Below are positions 1-12,600 of a stretch of DNA of 64,000 nt, piece by piece. The DNA is from Zhengitettix transpicula (Eukaryota > Arthropoda > Insecta > Orthoptera > Tetrigidae): NCBI GenBank assembly GCA_037074705.1, contig CM073592.1:26880629-26944628 (forward strand). Reading direction: 5' to 3'. A model generated the notes under the pieces. It made no database searches and was not told where the DNA came from. It worked only from the letters and a program-made list of their open reading frames with translations. Each line of letters starts with the position of its first letter. Position 1 is the first letter of the stretch. The position numbers were made by a program, and so were the translations under genes.

Positions 1-1232
1 TTTTCAGACATGATGAATCTTATAAGTTTATGACATCACATTTCTATCTCATGTTGATGAGATAGATATAAAACACTTATTTTTTAAGTTGTATACTGTA
101 TATATTTTGTATGTGTGAAGGAGATATGCTACTTCAATGCCAGAAATTACCAATGGTAAATACCGTAAAGAATATGATATTAAATAATTTTAAGCATCAA
201 ATTATGAAATAAAACTTGTGTGATTTTAAAGTACAATGTCAATAGGCATGTAACTTGAACGATTTGATGAATTGGTTAAAATTGAATGATTGTTGTAGAA
301 ACATTTGAAAAATTAGATGGAGAGGACATATGAAATAAGTAGTTATAAAATTTGTGAAAAATAATGGAATAATACATTAATACAAGATGTTTATATACAT
401 ACAAAATCACATAACGATAGAAACTTTTGTATTTAGAGGTGGAAGTTTAAAAGTAAATGTGTATTGTTAGTGAAAGACAGTTGCTAGAGGATTCTGAGTA
501 CAGGACTGTAAGGGTTGGAAAGATCATTTCCAGATATGGAGTTCAACTTATGATTAAATGGGGTAGAGCTTTAATAAAGAGGGCCAGTGTTTTGCATTGG
601 TTTAAAGTGTTGTTCTTTTGGTTTTCGTCTTGAGCAGCTATTGGAATTTGTGTTTTTGACAGTGCTTCTGTGGCTAGGGATCTGTTAGGGAAGGGGGCAG
701 ACTTCAATTTATCTATTAATTGGAGAGATTTTGTAGTTGTCTTTTGTGAAGGATTTAATTAGATTGAATGATGGGGCTGACTTTGTACCTGTTCCTAATG
801 TAAAGCTGGCAACAAGTTTATAATATGTTTATAAGGGACAATCATGTTGTAGAAGTTGTGAAGGTGTCTGACACAATCCATTGGCATGTGGGGAATATGG
901 TGAAATAGATGGTTTTTTTTTGTTTGTTTGGGTTGGATTTCAGTCCAGTGTATGTAGTTCAGCTAAGCCACTGATACTACCTCTCTTTATTGTGTGTCTA
1001 TTATTTTGACACTGTCACATCATATTTACTTTCTTTACATAGTACGTATGCATACATTACAAGTTATTTTGACTATCCTTATATATAATATTGCATCAGC
1101 AATTAATGTTATATCAGAAAGACAAATAACTTTTTTATTTGAATTTCAAACGGGTAGATTTTTAACAATTTGAAGTTATCTTCTTCTTCTATTCACAATA
1201 GACTGGGAGTAAATAAATTATAACCATTACAG
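1..1232. other. Intron or upstream sequence of YARS2; no exon recognised
   Basis: The first recognisable YARS2 exon opens after the acceptor at 1231-1232 and begins inside the conserved GGATG motif. The roughly 100 N-terminal residues expected for this family, including the class I HIGH-like motif, are therefore not in view. I looked for them here in all + frames and found only AT-rich sequence with short interrupted frames. They probably lie before the window. Confidence 0.6.
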
Positions 1233-3528
1233 GTTGGTGGTGCTACAGGACACATTGGTGACCCCACTGATAGGAATTCTGACAGGCCAGAGGTATCTGA
1301 AACTATTATCAGAAATAATGTGAAGTCCATCAAGGCAAACATATACCAAATCTTTGAAAACCATGAGAAACACTTTTGGAATTCATTGGAAGGAAAGGAA
1401 CCCTTGTTCCCTGTCATGTGAGTGGTTCTGTAAGGATTATTTTGATCTTTATTTATTTACTTGTATAGTCTTCTACATTATACAAATCTTAACTGAAAAA
1501 AACAACTGATCTAAATGTAATGAAGATACATTTTTGCAGGATTGTGGACAACTACCAATGGTACAAGGGTTTGGATACACTGACTTTCATTGGGAAGATA
1601 GGTCGCCACTTCCGAATGGGCACAATGCTTTCGAGACAGAGCGTCCAATCACGCGTCAATTCAGAGGTCGGTATGAGCTTCTCTGAGTTCTGCTACCAGA
1701 TTTTCCAGGCCTATGACTGGGTGCGACTGTACCAGGATTATGGCTGCCGGTTCCAATTGGGAGGCAACGACCAGATGGGCAACATCACTTCAGGCCATTT
1801 CCTTATTAACAGAATCGCCAATACTTCTGTTTATGGTAACATCCTCTTTAGAACACTTATGAACAAGTTTGTTCACATTGCTACGCATTATTTTATATTT
1901 AAAGATTATCATTCTCATATGTTACACTTATTTCACTTATTGTTTATCAAAAATTATTTATTATAAAAAACATAGAATATACATATTTTCTTAATGCTTG
2001 CAGTTTATATTTTAGAATGATTGACATGTCAGTCATAATGGTATATTTAATCTATTTTCTTTTATGTAGAGAAGTCATTTAGCTTTCCTGCATCATAAAG
2101 ATACTAAAACATTGTTATATGTACAGTTCACAGTTATGCAGTTAATATAACTTCGAAATAGCAAATGTAAAAGTTTAGAATGTAATGTGAATTTTGTCAA
2201 CATTTTCTTCCAGGCCTGACAACACCCATCATAACAACAGAGGCGGGCAACAAATTTGGAAAGTCTGCTGGAAATGCTGTGTGGCTGTCTGCCAATAGGT
2301 GCTCCCCTTTTGAGCTATATCAGTTCTTTGTAAGGGTCCGAGATTCTGAGGTTGAGAGACTGCTCAGGTTCTTCACATTTGACTCACTTGGTAAAATCAA
2401 GGACCTGATGAAGATGCACATGGTAGATTTATGAAATCCATCTTATTACTGTTACATGAATATGCATCTGTGTCACCTGGTGATCTGAACAATTTCTGTT
2501 ACAGTCAAAACCAGAAGGAAGGATGGCACAAAAAAGGTTAGCTGAGCAAGTGACCCTATTAGTGCACGGAGGTGAGTGAATGCCGTTATCACTTTCAAAA
2601 CTCTTCGGCTGAGGATTACCTCATGAACTAGGAAAAAAAAATTCACTAGTGCTTTTATATTTACACAAACTGAACTATAGTATGCTCATCAGTGCCATTT
2701 GCTAGGTTAAATGTTCAAAGAAGTACTTAATGTAAATCCATGACCTACACATTATTACATGAGGAGACAATTAACCACAAAGTTCACATGTGCTTCTTGA
2801 TGTTCTATAAATGGTTATTTTTTGGAAGTGTTTATGATATAAAGATATTGCACTCATACTCTTTCACAGAAGAAGGTTTGGCATCAGCACTGCAGGCAAC
2901 AGAGACCCTCTACAGTAAAGACCTTGACAAGTTGGCAGAGCTGTCTGCTGAAGATTTATCTCTTGTACTCGATGGTGCCCCAATAACTGAATTGTTACCT
3001 AAGCCGGGGATGACTGTGTACAACCTTGCTTTGGAAGCTGGCTGCTTTCCTACAGATGGTGAGCTACTTTTGATGTAATTACTGAAAGTGTAAATAATTT
3101 TTAGGGCTTCCATCATTCTTGAGTCTGTTTGACCTTAGCTAACTTTCTTTAGAGCTGATATTCAATTGAAAGCATTTCTCCTGTTCTTGAATTAGACATT
3201 ACTTTCATAAATTCTTTATAGCCAGTCAGAAGAATGGATGTTTATTATACAGATCATTTTGAAACCAATTTTTAATTCAAGGTATTCATGCAACAAATGT
3301 AATCTCCAAGGGTGGTTTCTACATAAATAATGAACGCAGTGCTAATGTAAATGAAGTCCTTACATTAGGCACACACATTCTCCCAAACAAGGTCACTATA
3401 GCTCGTGTAGGTAAGTTTTTATTTAATTCATCCTATCCTAACATTCCCTTTGGTTGTTATTTTGACAATAAAATGAATTGACAATTTCAGGAAAGAAGAG
3501 GTATTATATAGTCAAGTGGCTGATGTGA
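1233..3528 (+). CDS. YARS2: Mitochondrial tyrosyl-tRNA synthetase, N-terminus missing
   Basis: Charges mitochondrial tRNA-Tyr with tyrosine in the matrix; class I aminoacyl-tRNA synthetase. Coding exons are 1233-1417, 1540-1835, 2214-2422, 2505-2571, 2870-3058, 3282-3410 and 3491-3528 (TGA). All introns are GT-AG and phases agree throughout, giving 370 visible residues. Seen motifs: GGATGHIGDPTDRNSDRP in the first exon; QLGGNDQMGNITSG, the tyrosine-site signature, late in the second; KFGKSAGNAVWL, the KMSKS-type loop, in the third. A C-terminal S4-like RNA-binding segment (GGFYINNERSANVNEV) is in the sixth. Human YARS2 has about 477 residues, so roughly 100 N-terminal residues including the transit peptide and HIGH motif are absent. 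I see no frameshift. It converges on CCDC40; the stop codons are about 145 bp apart. Family identity is secure; the mitochondrial form fits better than the cytosolic one because of the bacterial-type KFGKS motif and S4 tail. Confidence 0.93.
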
Positions 3529-3640
3529 CTACAGCTGGTTTTTGGTGTTGATGTAGCCTGCCAAAAGTATTGGCATAAAAAAAATTCATTGTTAAAGGAA
3601 AAGTGATGGAAGATGTTCCTGTGATGGTTTCCTCCATTAC

Positions 3641-3657
3641 TTTATTTTGTCAATAAA
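3641..3657. terminator. Overlapping poly(A) signals for two convergent genes
   Basis: AATAAA at 3652-3657 lies about 125 bp after the YARS2 stop on the + strand. TTTATT at 3641-3646 is AATAAA on the - strand, 27 bp after the CCDC40 stop at 3673. If both are used, the two transcripts overlap tail to tail by some tens of bases and CCDC40 has a very short 3' UTR. Confidence 0.6.
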
Positions 3658-3672
3658 TTTACAAGGTAGAAT

Positions 3673-6600
3673 CTAGGATATTGATCGTAGTGTGTTGAGT
3701 ATTTTTGTGATGTCAAAAGAAAATGATGGGAAGTCTGTTAGCAGGGATTCGAGTACAGAAATGAGATCTGTATTGACTGTTCTCTGCCGCAACAACTCAG
3801 AGTCAAGGGCATTCTCTGTCCGGTACAACAACCGGTGCTTGCCCTGCTTCACCTCACTGTACATTCGGGCCCTCCTTTGTCGACGGATCAGCAGCTCCAG
3901 GTTCTGCAACAGTTGTCCTTTATATTTTTATACGATTAATGTAAGAAATGTGCATTGTTATTACAGATTCAAAGAGAAATACACAGAAATTACAATTTAA
4001 GATGATATTCCTACTTTGTTTATTGTATTCTAAATTATTCTGATTCTTGTTGAAATTAACATCTGATTGAAAAATAGCCAAATACAGACACAAAATAAGT
4101 GATAATACAACGTATCCTTGTCCCTTTCTTTAAGGTGTTAGAAGAGCTTTTGAGTTTTGTCAACTGACTAGTGTTGCTAAGATGAATAATAAAATATATT
4201 TATAATTATTTCTGGGGGTAAACAAGTGTAGCTTAGTGGTTGGTATACTAAATTTGATCCAGAGTTTAATGCCTGGTCTCATGAAGATTTTGTATGTATT
4301 ACAAAATAGCCATCAGATAAAATATGTAAAATTCAAAATTCTCTGAATTGTTGTACATAGAGATTGATATTACGTTACCAAATACAAACTTACCTGTTGC
4401 TTCATGAGCCTGCCTTCTTGCAGTTGTTTGTCCACTTCCATCGAGAGTTCCTCTAGCTTCTTCAGCTGGTTTTGCTTGTCAGATAACTTTTCTAGGATTC
4501 CCTCTTGGCTCTTCTTTGCCTTCTCAATTAATACTTCAGTCTTCTTTGTGTCCTGCAATGAAAAAAGGTGTCAATGCAATTGTGGGAAATGAGCAACACC
4601 TGACCGTAACCTTCACCCCATCTATGTAAAGTTACAAATAATTGATTAGCAAAGTGTTTCTGTGATAGTTATATCCCAAATGAACCAAATGAAGTAGAAA
4701 TATTTAATAAAAGCATTTTATTCCGAAATTTAATAAATTGCACATGTACCTTATAGAATCAATTCTACTTTTTTTGCAGTAAGTTCACAAACTTTTTAAT
4801 GACATAGATGCAAACATAAAATTTCACAACTACTAACACACTCACAGTGATAGCTTTCTTAATTTTGGTCTGCAAGTCTTCAAGTTTTCTCTGAAAATTA
4901 ACTCTCGAGTTGTGAACACAAGTGCTGCTCCTCTTTTCACGTACTTTGGCTTTGGATACTATAGACTCCCTCCGTGTGACACAATGCTCAAGGTCAGTAA
5001 TAAGTTTCTCTTGGGCTCTACACAACTGTGAGTGTCGTATCTGAAATGATATCCATTATTGTCACTACTATATTGCCATAGATATTTCAGAGTAATTTAG
5101 TTTACAAATTTCATATGTTCTATCAACCTCAAATTTTATTTACTGGATCTAAGGCTTGGAACACTGTCCCATCCTCTGTCTTTAGTGAAACCCAATAAAT
5201 GTTTTCAAACAAATTCACTACAATAACACTTCTGAAGTCAACAGATTACAGCACTATATCTAATTTAAAAACTCTCAGACACTGACATACATATGAAACT
5301 GTGCATCCTGATGATGAAATACCAAAGGTGTATGGGGATGTAGCAATGATTTTCAGCAGCGTTAGATTATAGTTTCATCATTATATAGATGCAGTGACTC
5401 CAGCAACATCCAGTGAACCAATGTGTTCATGCTATCGGTCAGAAAAGGCAATGACCATTACCTTTTTTTTTTGTGCTCACTAGATATAGATTGAAGAGGC
5501 AATGAATCCAAGAGAAAAATTGATGTAATGTCAACACACAATGTTCCTAACAAAGAAACTGTCCAGAGCAGTGCAATCTTATGGAATGCAAAAGGAATGA
5601 TTCTATCCAACATGTCAACACCATCAAGAATCTTCAGTGAATTCACTCATCAGCAGATTGTAATTTTCTAAACAAAATGCATCACTCACTAAGGAGATTA
5701 TGAAAGTTTTTTTTCAACTCATGAACAGCCCTGACACAGCACCATTATTAGATTTCCATCATCTTGAGCCACTAAAGCAGTTCATTGTGGGTAATGAGAT
5801 TGTTTTAATATTTTGTTTAAGAATCCATCATCAGGAATTAAACATTTTAAAATTAAAAGGGAAAGCATGAGAGAAAGAGCATACAACAATGGGTCATTCT
5901 ATCTGTAAATGACAATCCAACAACTTTTGTTTAGTAAGAGTCCTATAGAAGACAAAATGTTAAGCTTAACTTCTTTCAATACCATTGAAAACCTTGACTC
6001 ACCTGCATTTTGTGAATTTCATTCTTCATTGCATAGACCTCACCAGATTTGCTGCGCTCTTTATCGATCGTCTGCTTTGCTTCAATGGCCATTTGTAACT
6101 TCTTATTCCAGGCTAGAGCTTCCTTTTGTGTGTCAGCCAGTTGCAGGATCAAACCATGAATTTCCTTCTCTGTGTCAACAATCTCCTCTTCCAACTGGAA
6201 GGACACACCTTCTGCATCCTTTTATCAGAGGAATAAATAACCTTTCAGTATTTATACATTTAGACAAATAGAAATATCAGAATTAAGTAAAATTGTATTC
6301 ACCATAAATACATTAATACGGCATTTTATCTGTTATTTATCAAAATTATTATTTGGTATTAATACAAAATGAATTGGTTGGTTGATGGAGTTTCAAGCTT
6401 CTCTGACCATTTCTGTATCCTATACAAAGCATGTATAGTCCTACATGAATGCCAACAGACAACACTATAACAATTCAGTACTCACTAGAAAATTCTAAAC
6501 TATATATCTTTCATTTTCCTGACTTTTTTTTTTTTTAAAAAAAATTCATTTAATACTGCTATTTATTTTATTGCAATCATAATATGAATTTCCCAAGATA

Positions 6601-9600
6601 TTTGCATCTACATATCTTGATTATTATATTGTTTTATATTTTATATTGAACTATGAATCTACTTTTATTCTTCATAATACTAAATCATTACTATTCTTTT
6701 GGTAAAGTTAATTTTCATTGTTCTTGAGTTGTACAGAGGCAGAATTCTGTTTACATTACATTGAAGAATTATATCAATAACACATTTTACCTGCCTGAAT
6801 GTAGTCTAGTTACTCACACAAATAAATTGATTTTAATACAAATCTAGAAGGAAATTGCAAAAGCTAAAAACAAAATGAACTACTGAGTTATTTTTACTTT
6901 TTTCTGCACTTTCCATGAGAATGTATTAAACATGAGCAAATACATCTTAAATTGAATAGGTTTCACATAAATGTATAATATGATCACAAAAAGTTATAAT
7001 TATGGCCTAAGTATACATGTCTGTTTTATTACTAAAATTAAACTGGTATTGTTTAGAAATTTATTATGTTGTGTCTCCTGATTAAAGTATTTTATTAAAG
7101 GCTGAAAGAAAATGTGTTTTGATACAAAAGACTGATATAAATTAAACAGCATAGTTTTAAATTTTATGAAAAGGGGAAGGATCAAGAAAATCTGATAAAG
7201 GTTTAAACAAATAGTTATAGTCAGTGAAAGAAAGCATAGTCATACTGATTTGTCTAATTAGTCCTATTTTCCTTCAGCGTCGAGTCACGTGACTTTTGCT
7301 TTTTAAATGTGGAAATACCTTGGTTGCTTACCTTCAGTGTGTTTATATAGTCAACCTCTGTGAGAGCATTTTCACAGTTGAGGGACTCCTTGTAACCTTT
7401 CTGGTTAGACAATTTATGGTTAAGAGTATCCAAACGGCTGAGCAAAGTGTTGATAGAGCGGCACTTAGACTTGTCATCCTGGACAAACTTCTCGATGTCA
7501 TTCTCTATGGTCAGGTTCTTTTGCTTCAAAATAGTAATCTCTGGAAATGAGAAAATTAATTATCCATAATATATTTTTGGTGAAGGAAAAAGTTTGGTGT
7601 AATTTTAAACAAAATATTAAAACAATATCATCAGCCCTGATTTTGAAAAATAAGATTTCATAAACTGCCACTAAATAATTTGCACCTAATTTAGATTCCT
7701 GCAGAATGCACAAAATTCAAAGTAGATTTAATTCTATTCCTAGTTATAACCCTGACTCAGTATGCAACTGATTCCCCTTACAAAATTAATCCTCAGTATA
7801 TGAATTATGTTTTCTTATTATATGTGGTTCATAAATGATTAAATGGTAATGATGTGTAACCAGACACTATATTAAAGCAAAACTCACGCCTCCTGAGTAT
7901 ATTGAGTTGGTGGTGCTGTTCATTCCTCTGCTTGGATAGCTGTACAATTCGGCTCTGTTGCCGCAGCCAGGTTTGCCTAAGGTCTTCTGCTTTCTGCCCT
8001 ATCTCCTCTGTGGCAATTTGCAGGTTAGCCATCTTTTGCTGCATTGGTGTGATCTCATCCCCCTGATATTTCAGAAAGGAGGGTTGAAAGTTAAATATCA
8101 CAATTATACATTGAAAATAGTAATGCCATGCAAAATTCTCAAGGAGAAAACTACAAAGAAAAGAATGAGTCATAAATAAATCTAAATCTACCCCAGACTT
8201 GAGGATGAGGTACTCCAACTGTCGGCTCAGGTTATCCACCAGACACTCACTCTTCCCAACTTTAGATTTGCAGCGTTCCAGTCTTGTCACAAGGTCCTCC
8301 ACTTCTTTTTCCTGCTTCTGCAGCTCTTTACGTATATCTGAGAGAAGGTGGTTTCCCTTTAATAGGTCACCCCGGTGTTCCTCCAGTGTAAGCTCAGCTT
8401 TGCTTATCTGGTTCTCTGCAGCAACCACCAGAAATTCCTGTGGGTGAAAAACTTTTGCCATTACTTCATCATGAAATGTAAATGTTTAGAAGTTTGTATA
8501 TTTTCAATTGGAATTGTGATTCTTCGGTATTTACAAATGCTTTATTATCTTGAGGATCTGATCTGTGGTGAATGAACTTCTAACATAAAAAAATTCCTAA
8601 TTTACCAACTCAGATAACTTTCAATTACAAAAAAATGGCAGCTAATAAATGATCTTACAAATTCTATAAAGCTTAAATTGGAGTGTTTTATAACCTGTAA
8701 GTATTTGAAATTAGATATGAACTGGTCATATTATTCAAAACACATTCACAAGCATAAAATGGAACAATATTTCCCACAAAAATGCATAAGGTTTATATTA
8801 ATAACAAGAAAAAATTTACCTCGAGTATTGCCTATGGATTTATATTCTGGAACCCTGTTAGTGGCAAATCTCTGGTTTGTGTAAGGGAAAATAATTTTAA
8901 TGTTTCTAGGGTAGCTAAATTACTCAACCAAACACAGTAAATTTGACAACTAAATCCTGGTTTGACACCAGATTTTTCACAAATTTTCCCTTCCACATTC
9001 ATAGTCAATTAAGAAGGTATAAACCAGAAAAGATTTAAAAATAATGTGTATGAAGTGCACAGTAAATAATGTCATAATGAAAATTTTTTGTCAATAAGTA
9101 TGAAGGAGACTATTCATCATCAGTGAGTGAGAGAATTACAACTTTACTTCTACCTGGATAGGTGACTAAAGGGAAACAACTTACTGAAGTTATTTATATG
9201 TTTTCTTACAAACAATACATACTAGAAATAAACAATTTGCAAGACAGGCAGGAAAACAATTACATTGGAGGAGAAATATGACATTGATGATGGAATATTT
9301 TGGGTTTACACTAGAGCACGCAGCTTTTTTACAAGACCTAATTATCCCAATAAAGTATATATAGTTAAAAAATGACAGTTTACAGCTTGAAAAAAATAGT
9401 AAGGGTGAAAAATTAAAATGTGAGTGGAATATTGAAACATGGGTATTACCTGGCTCCTGACTTTCTCCCTCATATGTCTCATTGCTTTCTGGATAACATT
9501 GGATGCCTTGTCATGGGTCACCTGCTCCTCCATCTTCTCCAAGATCTTGTCCTCAGTATTGTTTTTCTCTGTCAAAAGCTTGTCAACATCTTGGGACACA

Positions 9601-12600
9601 CAGGATGTATCATATGTTATTTTTGCTCCTTCCTGCAAAAGTGTCATTTCAAGGCAACGTCATTCTTCACTTAGTTAATTCACAGTTGGACAGAAGTACA
9701 TCCTCACCTTAACTAACTTTTCCAGCTCCTTCCCTGTATATTCTAGCATATTCATGGTGGCAGAAAGCTGCTCTTCAATGGCCATTCTCTTTTCATCAAT
9801 AATGCTTTGCTGGCGTTCATGCATGGCACTGTCCATTAAAAGCTTTTGATGTACTCCTGTCAAAGTCTCATTTTTCTGCATCTCACTATTTGCCACCTTC
9901 TTGTATCCTTCAGTCTCGTGTTCTAGTAAGAGGATGCTTTCACTGATGACACTGGTAATCAATCAAGTGAACAGATCTAACCTTTGTGAATGTTTGAAGC
10001 AGTAATAATATAAAACTTTGACTGCCTCATAATATTTTAAATAGGACTGCATACAACAAGACTATAGAAATGAAATAATAAGAGGAACCTGAATAAATTA
10101 ATTATGCTGATCAAAAATAATATTAAAAATTAATTTAAAGTAAAATACAATACAAGGAAGCTAAATATGTAAAACCACCATTTTAATTAAGAATAAAAAA
10201 TAACTCAGTAATAGGAAGAACAGTGATAAGAAGTGCAGTGGAATTTAAACTTTGTAGAAGGCAATACATTGAGTATAAATATAAACCATTTGTTGTAATT
10301 GGAGATACAGAGATTTGGATACATTTTTGGAGAACTATATAAAAACAGATTGCTAATAAAAATTAACAAAATAATATTCATTAACCAATATTAGAATTTC
10401 TAATGCTTAAATAAACTATTTCAAGGAAATTGAACTTAAGGGAAAATAAAATATTTTTTATGGAGGGCTTAGTATGTAAAATTATCAAGTTATTTCTTAA
10501 TGATACTGATTGAAGTTTCAGGCTACCTCTTTTCCTTGTTAATGCCATCAAATGCTTTGTCTCTCTGCTGCATACTTATAATAACACCATTCCATGACTG
10601 TAGCAATCGTCGCTGTTCTCGGTTCAATGCCTCCAGATCGGCATTTGCATCTGCTACTGTCTGACTCACCAGTTCCCGTTCCATTTCCTTAATACGAAAT
10701 TGCCCCTCCAAGTTTGTTATCTGTGTCTCCAAGTTCCCCACCTCTGTTGTCAACTTCAGTATAAATATATCCTGTAAGAAAGTGGAGGTAACACCAGTCA
10801 AGTTAGTAACTTATTATTCATTTAATCTTTGCAAATAAATAAATTCATTGAAAGAGATTCTTCCCACAATCTGACAGAAGCCATTATATTCACTACTTAT
10901 GTATGTATGTATGTGTGTGTGTATATATATATATTTTCATACACACATTATGTATATAAGCCATTATATTCTCTACTTATATATATGCACACCTCAAAAA
11001 ATTGAAATATTTTCACTCCTCTACCTGAGTTCGCTGTATCTTTTTCCTATCTAAATGTGTTATTTAATTTGACCTCATCAAATTTTCCTTAAGTGTTATA
11101 AATATATATAATACATTTGGATAGGAAAGAAGGACAGGGATGCCAATTTACCTGAAATCAATAGTTGGTCCAGTCCAGCATAGGTGGAAGTTCAGATTTT
11201 AGAGGGCCTGAGCCCCCTTCATCAGGAAGGAAGATCTGAACTGCATGCTGGCCGAGCATGAATTGACAAATTCAAATTAAAGTGCACCAGAAATTAGACA
11301 GGAACAATCGACACTCAACAAAGCCAATGACACTCTGTCTCTCTCTCTCTCAAAGAAAGAGTCACAACGATGGAAAAATACATACACACATGCAAACAAA
11401 CATTAGAATTAAAGGAAAGAGTAAGAAGTTAAAAAGGGAAAGAATTATAATAGGGAACAGATCATATAATAGTAATAATTATAACAATCATAATATTATG
11501 CTGAAACAAGATTTCAACACAACCACTGCCACAATGACCACTATAATAAAATTAGAGGATGTTGAGTCCAGGACTTTGCCTAAACTGTAAGATATACTGG
11601 AAAAAGAGTTCCCCGTTTAAGAAGGGTAAAATAAGTAGTTATTAAGTCAAAGTTTGCTACTAAAAGTAATAGAAACTAATTTATTTGAAAATATGGCATC
11701 AAGACAGAAGTTGGCTGTTATACATGATATTTTATTCTGTTGGATAACTTAAAATTGGATGGAATATAGAAAAGTGAGACAGAGCCTACTATAGGAATTT
11801 ATAATAATGGACAAGGTCTTTTTGACAATTAAATACAGTTGTCTTTTAACTAATATTTCTGTTTCATGAACACATTACAGCAAATATGGGATTCACAACA
11901 TAACAATTCAGTTACATGCATGAGGGAGGTCTGACACATGTTCTGCTCTAACAAGACAGTTTAATGGTAATAAAAGGGAAGCTACGTACAACAATCACAC
12001 ACATTTTAACATATCTCCTATAATGGTAATTATTAATTTTGCACTCATCTTATGCCAAATTGTACTTCAATAAATATGTAATGCAGTAAATAAAACATTC
12101 TTGGGTTTTCTTCCAGGTTAATAATTTATCCAACCATAATGCTTCAACAATGGAGTGCTCTACCATCATTGTCCGGTGTAGTGTGGCTCCAGAGTTGAGA
12201 ATCTGTATTTATTCATTGATGAGTCCATATCTGGTTGCTGTCTTGTTGTCAAAATAAATACAACTCCTTGATGCTGAAACCACACTACACCGGACAGTGA
12301 TGGCAGAGCACACCATTGAAGAAACATTATGCTTTATCCAGAAACCTGATTTTTTACTCCAGGAAAATTCTCACTCTTATGCAACACATTGTTTTACTGA
12401 CATTTGCTCTAATATTTTGTCAATACCATATTTTGCATTATTACAAATCTTGATTGTTAAACTTATTAATTTATTAACAATGAGATATTTTCAAATAATA
12501 TAAAATTCTACCCTTAATTTAAATTTAGCTATCTTAAATTGAAAACAGTAAAATATGACCATCCTTATTCAAATATAAATGGTTTGTAGTCCTATTTCTA

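Noticed and set aside
1..1232. YARS2 first exon within the window
   Set aside because: No frame encodes the HIGH-region motif expected before GGATG; the exon must lie before the window.
8375..8575. Plus-strand frames across CCDC40 exons
   Set aside because: They are antisense shadows of coiled-coil exons; the - strand frames splice cleanly and match CCDC40.
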